A DNA stretch of 64,000 bases from Flavobacteriaceae bacterium (GTDB lineage Bacteria > Bacteroidota > Bacteroidia > Flavobacteriales > Flavobacteriaceae): contig JAENXC010000002.1 of NCBI GenBank assembly GCA_016649715.1, positions 62,001 through 126,000 on the forward strand, written 5' to 3'. Shown here one piece after another: positions 9,150 to 17,035 of this stretch (the first letter of the stretch is position 1; each line of letters opens with the position of its first letter). A model generated the notes under the pieces. The model was given only the letters and a program-made list of their open reading frames with translations, ran no database searches and was not told where the DNA came from. A program made the translations under genes and the position numbers.

Positions 9150-9836
9150 ATGGACTACTCAGTCATATCAGGCGATATTGTATCTTCAACGGGTTTGGAC
9201 AATGATGACCGTAAGTTTGTTGAAAAAAACCTAAATAATCTGCTCCTCGATTTAAAGCAGAAATTCAACGTCTATGGCCGTATCATAAAAGGCGACTATT
9301 TAGAGTGTGTAGTGCCCAACCCCTCGGAAGGACTGCAGGTTGCGCTGGCTATAAAAAGTTTTGTAAAAGCAATTCCCATTGAAACCAAAAAATATAAAAA
9401 GGACGACAATCGGATAAAACAGTTCAGAATTCACGGAATTAGGCTGGCTATAGGGTATGGCGAACTGAGCCGCTACAAACCCGAGGAAGGAATTATTGAT
9501 GGCGAGGCCATTTACTTTTCAGGCCGCGAAATAAGCGGGGAAACTACATACAACAAAGAACGCATCGTAATAAAAAACACTATGTTTTTCGCTTCAAAAG
9601 ATGAAGCTTTAAATAAAAATTTCCGACCTATTTTGGCATTGTTAGATGTTTTGATGGGCAAAGCAACCGCTAGGCAATGCGAAGTTTTGTATCTAAAATT
9701 ATTGAACAACCAAGAGGAAGAAATAGCCAAACGATTGGGAATTGGCCAATCTGCCGTAAACCAACACTCCACCAGCGTTGGCTGGAACGCCATTGAAGAA
9801 GCCGTGAACTATTTTAAATTTGTAATTTCAAACTAA
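9150..9836 (+). CDS. SatD-family protein with C-terminal helix-turn-helix
   Basis: A 228-residue SatD-type protein. It starts with MDYSVISGDIVSSTGL, a signature of the family, and has a middle region with a nucleotide-cyclase-like look (VYGRIIKGDYLECVVPNPSE, RLAIGYGELSRY, IDGEAIYFSGREIS). The C-terminal 50 residues form a LuxR/sigma-like helix-turn-helix (ARQCEVLYLKLLNNQEEEIA then KRLGIGQSAVNQHS). The biochemical role of SatD is not established. The gene is 4 bases from the DUF3307 gene and follows the 29-bp repeat array, suggesting a self-regulated two-gene unit. Confidence 0.8.
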   Translation: MDYSVISGDIVSSTGLDNDDRKFVEKNLNNLLLDLKQKFNVYGRIIKGDYLECVVPNPSEGLQVALAIKSFVKAIPIETKKYKKDDNRIKQFRIHGIRLAIGYGELSRYKPEEGIIDGEAIYFSGREISGETTYNKERIVIKNTMFFASKDEALNKNFRPILALLDVLMGKATARQCEVLYLKLLNNQEEEIAKRLGIGQSAVNQHSTSVGWNAIEEAVNYFKFVISN

Positions 9837-9840
9837 GGCT

Positions 9841-10545
9841 ATGGGAATAAAGGAATTTTTGCTGCTCCAATTTATTGCACATCTGTGTTTGGATTACTTT
9901 TTTCAGACCGATAAACTGGCTAAGCAGAAAAATTCAATCGGTTTTAAAAGTCCTTTTTTATATTGGCACGGGCTGGCGTGTTTTGCCCTGTCTTGGCTTT
10001 TTTCTTTGCAGATAAGTTTCGTCTTCGGTGCTGCAATTATCGCCGCAACACATTTTTTAATGGACGGTTTTAAACGACATCTCAATAATAGCAGGTATTT
10101 TGGGCGGTATGCTTTTTTTATTGATCAGGCCATTCACTTGTTTATAATGGTTGTAGTAGTACTTCTTTTTGATAAATGGCACGGAATAAATCCATCGTTT
10201 AATATTTCCATCAACTTCAAATATTTACTGATTATAGCTAGCTACTTGGTTTGCCTAAAACCAGCAAATATTTTTATAAAGGAAGTATTTAGAGTCACGG
10301 AAATTCAGGTTAGCAGCGACAACGAAATGCCCAATGCTGGAAAGGTAATCGGTGTTTTGGAGCGGATTTTAACGTTAACTTTCATCATAGTTTCACAATA
10401 TTCGGCAGTTGGGTTTTTGATAGCGGCCAAGTCCATTTTGCGTTACGGAAACAATGAAACCTTAAAAACGGAATACGTGCTCATCGGCACTATGCTCAGT
10501 TTCGGAATTGCCGTGATTGCTGGAATAATCATTAATTTCTTATAA
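9841..10545 (+). CDS. DUF3307 membrane protein
   Basis: A 234-residue integral membrane protein of the DUF3307 family, with about six hydrophobic segments. Family features are the N-terminal FIAHLCLDYFFQTDKLAKQK, the THFLMDGFKRH stretch at about residues 75-86, and FFIDQAIHLFIMVVVVLLFD. DUF3307 genes are commonly paired with SatD genes, as here. Function unknown; a membrane sensor or effector acting with the soluble partner is conceivable but not shown by sequence. Confidence 0.8.
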   Translation: MGIKEFLLLQFIAHLCLDYFFQTDKLAKQKNSIGFKSPFLYWHGLACFALSWLFSLQISFVFGAAIIAATHFLMDGFKRHLNNSRYFGRYAFFIDQAIHLFIMVVVVLLFDKWHGINPSFNISINFKYLLIIASYLVCLKPANIFIKEVFRVTEIQVSSDNEMPNAGKVIGVLERILTLTFIIVSQYSAVGFLIAAKSILRYGNNETLKTEYVLIGTMLSFGIAVIAGIIINFL

Positions 10546-10557
10546 ATTACAATAAGA

Positions 10558-11862
10558 TTGCTCGCTCGTTTTAAAAAAAATATCGAAACTGTTTTTCCTT
10601 TTTTAATCGGAAAAAAACTGCTCGTCGCCTGTAGCGGCGGAGTGGACAGTGTGGTTTTGACACATTTAATGAAAGAATTGGATTTTGAAATCGCTTTGGC
10701 ACATTGCAATTTTTCACTCCGCGGAAAGGAAAGTGATGGCGATGAAATGTTCGTGATCGGATTGGCAAAAAACATGGAAATTCCAGTTTTTGCAGAAACT
10801 TTTGATACCCATAAGTTCGCTGAAGATCATAAAATATCAACCCAAATGGCGGCCAGAACCCTTCGCTATAATTGGTTTGATGAAGTTTTGAACAATTTTA
10901 AATACGATTATCTTTTGACTGCCCATCAGTTGGACGACGATCTGGAAACATTTTTCATCAATCTTTCCCGCGGCACAGGTTTAAACGGACTGACAGGAAT
11001 TCCGAAGGAAAACAACAAAGTTATAAGACCACTTTTAAATTTTTCAAGAGAAGAAATTTTGCAGTATGCTGAGGAAAATAATTTGAAATGGCGTGAAGAC
11101 AGCAGCAACAAAAAAACCGATTATCTTCGGAATAAGCTGAGGTTGGAGGTATTGCCACAATTCAAGGAAACCAACGAAGCGTTGTTGAAAAATTTTCAAA
11201 AAACCCAAAAAAACTTACAATCTTCCCGAAACCTCATAGATGATTATATGGCTTTGGTCTATAAATTGGTTGTTTCAGAATCATCTGATTGTTATAAAAT
11301 CAATATTCAAAAACTTGAGGAATTGCCCCATACCGAAGCATTGCTTTACGAATTGTTGCACGGTTTCGGGTTTACAGAATGGGATGACGTTTCAAATTTA
11401 CTCGAAGCACAAACGGGCAAGCAGGTTTTTTCAAAAACACATCGACTTCTGAAAAACCGAGACGAACTTTTACTTACGGAAATCAATTTAGAAATAGACG
11501 ACGAAGAATATTTTGTTTTCGAAGAAGGAATAGTTTCACCTATAAATTTGACAATAGAACCCTCAAAATACATAGGAGATACCGAAAAAAATTTAGAATA
11601 TTTTGATGCTGAAAAATTGAACTTTCCATTAAAACTTAGAAAATGGAAGCGTGGCGATACTTTTCAGCCTTTCGGAATGAAGGGAAAAAAGAAGTTGGGC
11701 AAATTTTTTAAAGACGAGAAAATTCCTTTGAATGAAAAAGATAAAATCTGGCTACTTTTAAGCGATGGAAAGATAGTTTGGATAATCGGCCACCGGATAG
11801 ACGACCACTTCAAAGTAGCAGAAAACACAAGACAAATCTTGAAGATGTTTTGGGAGGAGTAA
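10558..11862 (+). CDS. tilS: tRNA(Ile)-lysidine synthetase
   Basis: A 434-residue enzyme that uses ATP and lysine to convert cytidine 34 of the CAU-anticodon tRNA-Ile to lysidine, giving AUA reading; it is essential. The PP-loop SGGVDS is at residues 26-31 (KKLLVACSGGVDSVVLTHLM), followed by AHCNFSLRGKESDGDE, TAHQLDDDLETFFINLSRGTG and the C-terminal substrate-binding domain (RKWKRGDTFQPFGMKGKKKL). The only start giving the full N-terminus is TTG at 10558; the first ATG is well inside the domain. It follows the DUF3307 stop by 12 bases and ends at a hairpin terminator. Confidence 0.93.
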   Translation: MLARFKKNIETVFPFLIGKKLLVACSGGVDSVVLTHLMKELDFEIALAHCNFSLRGKESDGDEMFVIGLAKNMEIPVFAETFDTHKFAEDHKISTQMAARTLRYNWFDEVLNNFKYDYLLTAHQLDDDLETFFINLSRGTGLNGLTGIPKENNKVIRPLLNFSREEILQYAEENNLKWREDSSNKKTDYLRNKLRLEVLPQFKETNEALLKNFQKTQKNLQSSRNLIDDYMALVYKLVVSESSDCYKINIQKLEELPHTEALLYELLHGFGFTEWDDVSNLLEAQTGKQVFSKTHRLLKNRDELLLTEINLEIDDEEYFVFEEGIVSPINLTIEPSKYIGDTEKNLEYFDAEKLNFPLKLRKWKRGDTFQPFGMKGKKKLGKFFKDEKIPLNEKDKIWLLLSDGKIVWIIGHRIDDHFKVAENTRQILKMFWEE

Positions 11863-11876
11863 ATGAAATAAAAAAA

Positions 11877-11903
11877 AATCCCGACCAATGGCCGGGATTC
11901 TTT
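11877..11903 (+). terminator. Terminator after tilS
   Basis: Stem AATCCCGACC (11877-11886) against GGCCGGGATT (11890-11899), one A/C mismatch, 3-base loop, preceded by an A-run and followed by CTTT. It begins 14 bases after the tilS stop codon. The T-run on the + strand is short, while the upstream A-run would serve the other strand. Confidence 0.6.
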
Positions 11904-12068
11904 AACAAACCTAACTTAGTAAACTTTAATATGCACGAAGAACATTTTCTATCCCCACAAAAAATACTACTTTGTGCACTATCCACTAATTCTATGATTC
12001 AAATATAAGGCGGGAAATCGGTTTATACCATACGTACTTACACGTATTTTTTCCTGATCAATATCATT

Positions 12069-12097
12069 TTGAATTGCAAACAATAGTAGTAACTTTC
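12069..12097 (+). promoter_or_regulatory. Possible promoter of pfkA (Bacteroidetes type)
   Basis: TTG at 12069-12071, an 18-base spacer, then TAACTTTC at 12090-12097, close to the Bacteroidetes -7 form TAnnTTTG. The start codon follows only 4 bases later, so the leader would be very short; this makes the call tentative. Confidence 0.35.
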
Positions 12098-12101
12098 ATT
12101 T

Positions 12102-13085
12102 ATGAATTTACCAAAAAAAATAGGCGTTTTGACCAGCGGCGGAGATGCCCCGGGAATGAACGCGGCCATTCGTGCCGTAGTGCGGGCCTGTGCCTATCAC
12201 GATCTTGAAAGTGTTGGTGTTTACCGTGGTTTCCAGGGTTTATTGGAAGGCGATTTTAATCCATTGGATGCCCGGTCCGTTAAAAACATAATCAACCGTG
12301 GCGGCACTTTTCTTAAATCGGCACGGTCCGAAGAATTTAGGACCGTTGAAGGTAGAAAAAAAGCTTTCCGTAATCTTAAAAATGAAAACATAGATGCTTT
12401 GGTCGTTATTGGTGGCGACGGTACTTTTGCAGGAGCCTCAATATTTGCCAATGAATTCAATTTTCCAATTGTTGGCCTTCCCGGAACCATTGATAATGAC
12501 ATAAATGGAACCGATTACACTATTGGTTATGACACCGCTTTAAATACTGTTGTTGAAGCAATTGACAAGATTCGCGATACCGCAAATTCACACAATCGTC
12601 TTTTTTTGGTGGAAGTGATGGGCCGCGATGCGGGCGATATTGCTCTAAACGCTGGAATTGGGGCAGGAGCGGAGGAAATTTTGATTCCCGAACAAAATAT
12701 GGGCCGCGAACGTTTGTTGGAATCGTTGAGCCGAAGTAAAATATCAGGGAAAACCTCAAGTATCGTTGTGGTTTCCGAAGGAGATCAGATAGGAAAGAAT
12801 ATTTTTGGACTTGCAGAATTCATAGAAGAAAACTTGAAAGAATACGAAGTTAGGGTAACAGTCCTCGGCCACATTCAGCGCGGTGGTGCGCCCAGCTGTT
12901 ATGATCGGGTGTTGGCAAGCCGTTTGGGCGTTGGCGCAATTGATGCGCTTTTGCGAGGCGAAACCAACGTAATGATTGGCATAGTCCACAATAAAGTAAC
13001 CTCGGTTCCTTTCTCTGAAGCAACAAAAGGTAGCAATGAAATTGATGCGGAATTGATTCGGGTGGCCGATATTATTTCAATCTAA
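12102..13085 (+). CDS. pfkA: 6-phosphofructokinase, ATP type
   Basis: A 327-residue glycolytic enzyme making fructose 1,6-bisphosphate. Motifs: KKIGVLTSGGDAPGMNAAIR at the N-terminus (ATP site), VVIGGDGTFAGA with GGDGT at 104-108, the catalytic segment GLPGTIDNDINGTDYTIGYD (about residues 126-145), EVMGRDAGDIAL, and VLGHIQRGGAPSCYDRVLA. The GGDG glycine pattern fits ATP-PFK rather than the pyrophosphate form. A short gap with a dispersed repeat separates it from gapA, so the two glycolytic genes may be read together. Confidence 0.95.
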   Translation: MNLPKKIGVLTSGGDAPGMNAAIRAVVRACAYHDLESVGVYRGFQGLLEGDFNPLDARSVKNIINRGGTFLKSARSEEFRTVEGRKKAFRNLKNENIDALVVIGGDGTFAGASIFANEFNFPIVGLPGTIDNDINGTDYTIGYDTALNTVVEAIDKIRDTANSHNRLFLVEVMGRDAGDIALNAGIGAGAEEILIPEQNMGRERLLESLSRSKISGKTSSIVVVSEGDQIGKNIFGLAEFIEENLKEYEVRVTVLGHIQRGGAPSCYDRVLASRLGVGAIDALLRGETNVMIGIVHNKVTSVPFSEATKGSNEIDAELIRVADIISI

Positions 13086-13150
13086 AAGGGAAAATTTCAA
13101 ATGACAAGTACCAAATACCAAATAAAAAAAACCAAAAACCAAATTTCAAA
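13083..13150 (+). repeat. Dispersed AT-rich repeat starting at the pfkA stop codon
   Basis: A roughly 65-bp stretch that starts with the pfkA stop codon (TAAAAGGGAAAATTTC), then CAAGTACCAAATACC and CAAAAACCAAATTTC. A closely similar stretch in the opposite orientation follows panB at 47786-47846 and also starts at that gene's TAA. The rest of the gap up to gapA (13151-13263) is AT-rich with no feature that I recognise. Confidence 0.65.
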
Positions 13151-13263
13151 AATAAAAAATCAAATGGCCCAATTCCTTTTAAAATCCTGAATAAATAAGG
13201 TAAAATAAAAAACGAATAGAATTTACTAATCTCTAATCCCCAATTAACAATTAATAAATATCA

Positions 13264-14259
13264 ATGACAAAAATAGGAATCAACGGCTTTGGCCGAATTG
13301 GGCGATTGGCCCTCAGAATTGCATTACAAAGAAACGATTTAGAAATAGTAGGCGTAAACGACCTTTTGGAGGTTGATCATCTTGCATATTTGTTTAAATA
13401 TGATTCCGTTCATGGAAAATACCCTGGCACTGTTGAAGTGAAAAATGGTAATTTGATGATTGATGGAAAAAAGATAAGAGTAACTTCAGAAAAAAACCCT
13501 GAAAATTTGAAGTGGGACGAAGTTGGAGCAACAATCATAATTGATTGTACCGGAATTTTCAAGGAAGTGGATTCAGCCTCGACACACTTAAAAGCTGGAG
13601 CTAAAAAGGTAATTATTTCTGCTCCTTCCAAAACGGCCCCAATGTTCGTGATGGGTGTGAACCACCAAGACGTAAAACCGACTGATACAATAATTTCAAA
13701 CGCCTCCTGCACTACAAATTGCTTGGCCCCAATGGCAAAAATAATCAATGATGAATACGGAATAGTTGAAGCTTTAATGACCACTATTCACGCTGTTACT
13801 GCATCGCAATCCACGGTGGACCAGCCTTCAAAGAAAAACTATCGCTTGGGAAGAAGTGCTTTGAGCAACATTATTCCGACAACCACAGGTGCTGCCGTAG
13901 CGGTTACTAAAGTAATTCCCGAATTAAAAGGCAAGTTGACGGGAATGGCTTTTCGGGTTCCAACCACAGATGTTTCGGTAGTAGATTTGACTGTTCGCAC
14001 TAAAAAATCTGCTACTTATGAAGAAATAAAAGCACTTTTCAAAAAGGCTTCGGAAACTAAATATAAAGGAATCGTGAACTACACCGAAGCCGAAGTGGTT
14101 TCACAGGATTTCGTTTCGGACCCATATATTTGCACCTTTGATGCCAAGGCGGGCATTGCGCTTAATGATAATTTCTTTAAGTTAGTGGCTTGGTACGATA
14201 ATGAATACGGCTACTCTGCAAAGCTTGTGGATCTGGCTGCTCACGTTGCAAAGCTATAA
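13264..14259 (+). CDS. gapA: Glyceraldehyde-3-phosphate dehydrogenase, type I
   Basis: A 331-residue NAD-dependent GAPDH catalysing glyceraldehyde-3-phosphate to 1,3-bisphosphoglycerate. N-terminal Rossmann motif [18 protein letters not shown], catalytic Cys 149 in [12 protein letters not shown], the histidine motif in [16 protein letters not shown], and the C-terminal [18 protein letters not shown]. An acidic residue and Leu in [11 protein letters not shown] fit NAD preference. The next gene starts 3 bases after the stop, suggesting an operon with the sugar kinase. Confidence 0.96.
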   Translation: MTKIGINGFGRIGRLALRIALQRNDLEIVGVNDLLEVDHLAYLFKYDSVHGKYPGTVEVKNGNLMIDGKKIRVTSEKNPENLKWDEVGATIIIDCTGIFKEVDSASTHLKAGAKKVIISAPSKTAPMFVMGVNHQDVKPTDTIISNASCTTNCLAPMAKIINDEYGIVEALMTTIHAVTASQSTVDQPSKKNYRLGRSALSNIIPTTTGAAVAVTKVIPELKGKLTGMAFRVPTTDVSVVDLTVRTKKSATYEEIKALFKKASETKYKGIVNYTEAEVVSQDFVSDPYICTFDAKAGIALNDNFFKLVAWYDNEYGYSAKLVDLAAHVAKL

Positions 14260-14262
14260 ATT

Positions 14263-15117
14263 ATGACTCTAATAACCGATGGTGGTTCCACAAAATGCGA
14301 TTGGGTATTGCTGGATACTTCTGGCAATGTTGTCTTTAAAACCGCTACTTCAGGTTTGAATCCCACGGTGGTTTCAAGAGAGGAATTAATATCTCGCATT
14401 GCTTCAAACGAAACTTTGAAAAACGTTTTCAATACTATTGAAGTGCTTGATTTTTATGGAGCAGGCTGTGGCACTGCAACGCCTCGAAGTATTTTAAAGC
14501 AAGTTTTGGAAGAACTATTTTCAAAAGCAAACGTAACCGTTTCCGAAGATATGTCCGCCGCGGTTTTTGCTGCTACTAGCGAGCCTGGAATTGTTTGCAT
14601 TTTAGGAACAGGCAGTAACAGTTGCTATTTTGACGGAACAGAAATTCACGCGCCAATACCATCTTTGGGCTATATTTTGATGGACGAAGCCAGCGGAAAT
14701 TACTTCGGAAAAAGATTGATCCGCGATTATTATTACAAGCGAATGCCTTCTAAAATTGCCGAAGAATTTGAAAAACAATTCAATTTGGAAGCCGATGACA
14801 TAAAAATGAATCTGTACAAAAAACCTAATCCAAACGCATATTTGGCTTCATTTGCCCAATTCATCTTTACCCATAAAGAAATAAACCCATACTTTTACGC
14901 GCTGATAAAGGAAGGTATTTCAAATTTTATTGAATGTCGGATTCTTTGTTTTGAAAAAGCGCACGAAGTCCCAGTTCATTTTATCGGTTCCATCGCAAAT
15001 TTTTCGGAAGAAATAATCAGGGAATGTTTTAAAGAATACAATCTTGAACTCGGCAATATTGTTCAGCGTCCAATTGATGGGATGATTGGTTATTATAGAA
15101 ACAAAATTTCTAATTAA
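14263..15117 (+). CDS. N-acetylglucosamine kinase / BadF-BadG-type ATPase
   Basis: A 284-residue member of the ASKHA (actin/sugar kinase) superfamily. The N-terminal phosphate-1 loop is MTLITDGGSTKCDWVLLD, phosphate 2 is GIVCILGTGSNSCYFDG, and SLGYILMDEASGNYFGKRLI follows, a pattern typical of N-acetylglucosamine kinases of Bacteroidota. It probably phosphorylates an amino sugar with ATP in the cytoplasm, feeding cell-wall recycling or catabolism. The substrate is by family likeness only. It is 3 bases downstream of gapA. Confidence 0.8.
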   Translation: MTLITDGGSTKCDWVLLDTSGNVVFKTATSGLNPTVVSREELISRIASNETLKNVFNTIEVLDFYGAGCGTATPRSILKQVLEELFSKANVTVSEDMSAAVFAATSEPGIVCILGTGSNSCYFDGTEIHAPIPSLGYILMDEASGNYFGKRLIRDYYYKRMPSKIAEEFEKQFNLEADDIKMNLYKKPNPNAYLASFAQFIFTHKEINPYFYALIKEGISNFIECRILCFEKAHEVPVHFIGSIANFSEEIIRECFKEYNLELGNIVQRPIDGMIGYYRNKISN

Positions 15118-15391
15118 AAATTAATCATTAGTCGAGCATAGTCAAGCATAGTCAAGACCTATTATCATACTTCCAAAATATCAATACCCACAGTAAATCC
15201 TAAAAAATCAAAGCATAGAAAGCGCTTGAAAAATATTTTGGAGAAATTGAGAAGCTCCAAATGCAAGACAGAATTGAAAGGTAAAGCGAGCGTTAAAAAC
15301 GTTTAAGCATAAACTTCAGACTTATAGTCTCAAATTTCCAACATTTTTCATATCTTTCAACTGTAAACTCCCCGTTTATACTAACTGAATT
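15118..15391 (+). other. Intergenic stretch without a gene
   Basis: 274 bases between the sugar kinase and the YifB gene. It has short direct repeats (agtcgagcatagtcaagcat then agtcaag, 15129-15157) and nothing that codes. TATCTTTC near 15352-15359 resembles a -7 element for the downstream gene, but I see no good -33 partner. Confidence 0.5.
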
Positions 15392-16933
15392 ATGCTGACA
15401 AAAGTCTATGGAAGTGCAGTTTTTGGCGTTGAGGCCACAACAATTACTGTTGAAGTTAACGTTGACATTGGTATAGGTTATCATTTGGTAGGCCTTCCCG
15501 ATAACGCTATCCGCGAAAGCAATTTTCGAATTGCCGCCGCGCTGCAAAACAATGGCTACAAAATTCCCGGAAAGAAATTAATTCTCAATATGTCTCCCGC
15601 CGATCTTCGGAAGGAAGGTTCTGCCTATGATCTCCCTTTAGCTATGGGAATTCTGGTTGCCACGGAACAGATTGAAGAGAAAAATCCTCTTTCCGAATAC
15701 ATAATTATGGGCGAACTTTCGCTCGATGGAAACCTGCAGCCCATTCGGGGAGCTCTCCCCATTTCTTTAAAAGCAAAGGAAGAAGGTTTTAAAGGATTTA
15801 TCCTTCCAAAGCAAAATGCGAAGGAAGCGGCCATCGTTGAGGGCATTGAAGTTTTTGGGATTGAAAATATAAAAGAAGTAATCGATTTTTTTAATGAAGG
15901 TGTCCCGTTGGAGCAGACAATAGTAGATATTGAAGCTGAATTTTACGACCACCTCGAACATCCCGATCACGACTTTGCCGATGTGAAAGGACAAGAATCC
16001 ATTAAACGCTGCATGGAAATTGCCGCAGCAGGTGGGCACAATATAATTTTGATCGGTCCACCGGGTTCGGGAAAAACAATGCTCGCTAAAAGATTGCCAA
16101 GTATTCTTCCGCCAATGACGTTACAGGAAAGCCTTGAAACCACAAAAATCCACAGCGTTGCGGGACGCACGATGGAAAAGGGAGGGATTATGACTTCGCG
16201 ACCTTTCCGAAGTCCGCATCATACCATATCTGATGTTGCCTTGGTTGGCGGAGGCCAATATCCGCAGCCGGGCGAAATAAGCTTGGCGCACAATGGCGTT
16301 TTGTTTTTAGACGAGCTGCCCGAATTTAAACGTGGCGTTTTGGAAGTAATGCGCCAACCGTTGGAGGATCGCGAGGTAACCATTTCGCGAGCGAAATTTA
16401 CGGTTACCTATCCTTCCAGTTTTATGCTTGTGGCGAGTATGAACCCAAGTCCGGGTGGTTATTTTAACGATCCCAATGCGCCTGTAATGTCTTCACCGGC
16501 TGAGATGCAGCGGTATTTAAGCAAAATTTCAGGACCGTTATTGGATAGAATAGATATTCATATTGAAGTAACGCCTGTTCCTTTTGAAAAACTCAGCGAA
16601 GAACGCCGCGGTGAGTCTAGTATCGTTATTCGTGAACGTGTTACCAATGCACGCAAATTACAGTCCGAACGCTTTTTGATGTTTGAAAACATACACTACA
16701 ATGCCCAAATGGGCGTGAAGCAAATACGCCAATTTTGTAAACTGGATGAAGCTTCGCTCGCCCTTTTAAAAACCGCAATGGAACGCTTGAACCTTTCCGC
16801 TCGGGCATATGACCGGATTTTAAAAGTTGCAAGAACAATTGCTGATTTGGAAACTTCAGAAAATATAACCGGAAATCACATTTCCGAAGCAATTCAATAC
16901 AGAAGTTTGGATCGGGATGGGTGGTTTGGGTAA
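15392..16933 (+). CDS. YifB/ComM-family Mg-chelatase-like AAA+ ATPase
   Basis: A 513-residue protein with an N-terminal Lon-protease-like domain ([20 protein letters not shown]...[18 protein letters not shown]; about 1-170) and a Mg-chelatase-type AAA+ domain: Walker A GPPGSGKT at 222-229, Walker [11 protein letters not shown] near 304-313, and sensor residues around [12 protein letters not shown]. The C-terminal part has [17 protein letters not shown]. ComM homologues act as helicases for branch migration in natural transformation. Whether this strain is competent cannot be said. Confidence 0.92.
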   Translation: MLTKVYGSAVFGVEATTITVEVNVDIGIGYHLVGLPDNAIRESNFRIAAALQNNGYKIPGKKLILNMSPADLRKEGSAYDLPLAMGILVATEQIEEKNPLSEYIIMGELSLDGNLQPIRGALPISLKAKEEGFKGFILPKQNAKEAAIVEGIEVFGIENIKEVIDFFNEGVPLEQTIVDIEAEFYDHLEHPDHDFADVKGQESIKRCMEIAAAGGHNIILIGPPGSGKTMLAKRLPSILPPMTLQESLETTKIHSVAGRTMEKGGIMTSRPFRSPHHTISDVALVGGGQYPQPGEISLAHNGVLFLDELPEFKRGVLEVMRQPLEDREVTISRAKFTVTYPSSFMLVASMNPSPGGYFNDPNAPVMSSPAEMQRYLSKISGPLLDRIDIHIEVTPVPFEKLSEERRGESSIVIRERVTNARKLQSERFLMFENIHYNAQMGVKQIRQFCKLDEASLALLKTAMERLNLSARAYDRILKVARTIADLETSENITGNHISEAIQYRSLDRDGWFG

Positions 16934-17035
16934 TCATACATCCTAAACATAATCCGGACTTCTTTTTAACTTATTTTTAAGACTTAAACACACCTCACAT
17001 AGTATCTTTAAAACTTTCATTAAAATCAATTTAAT

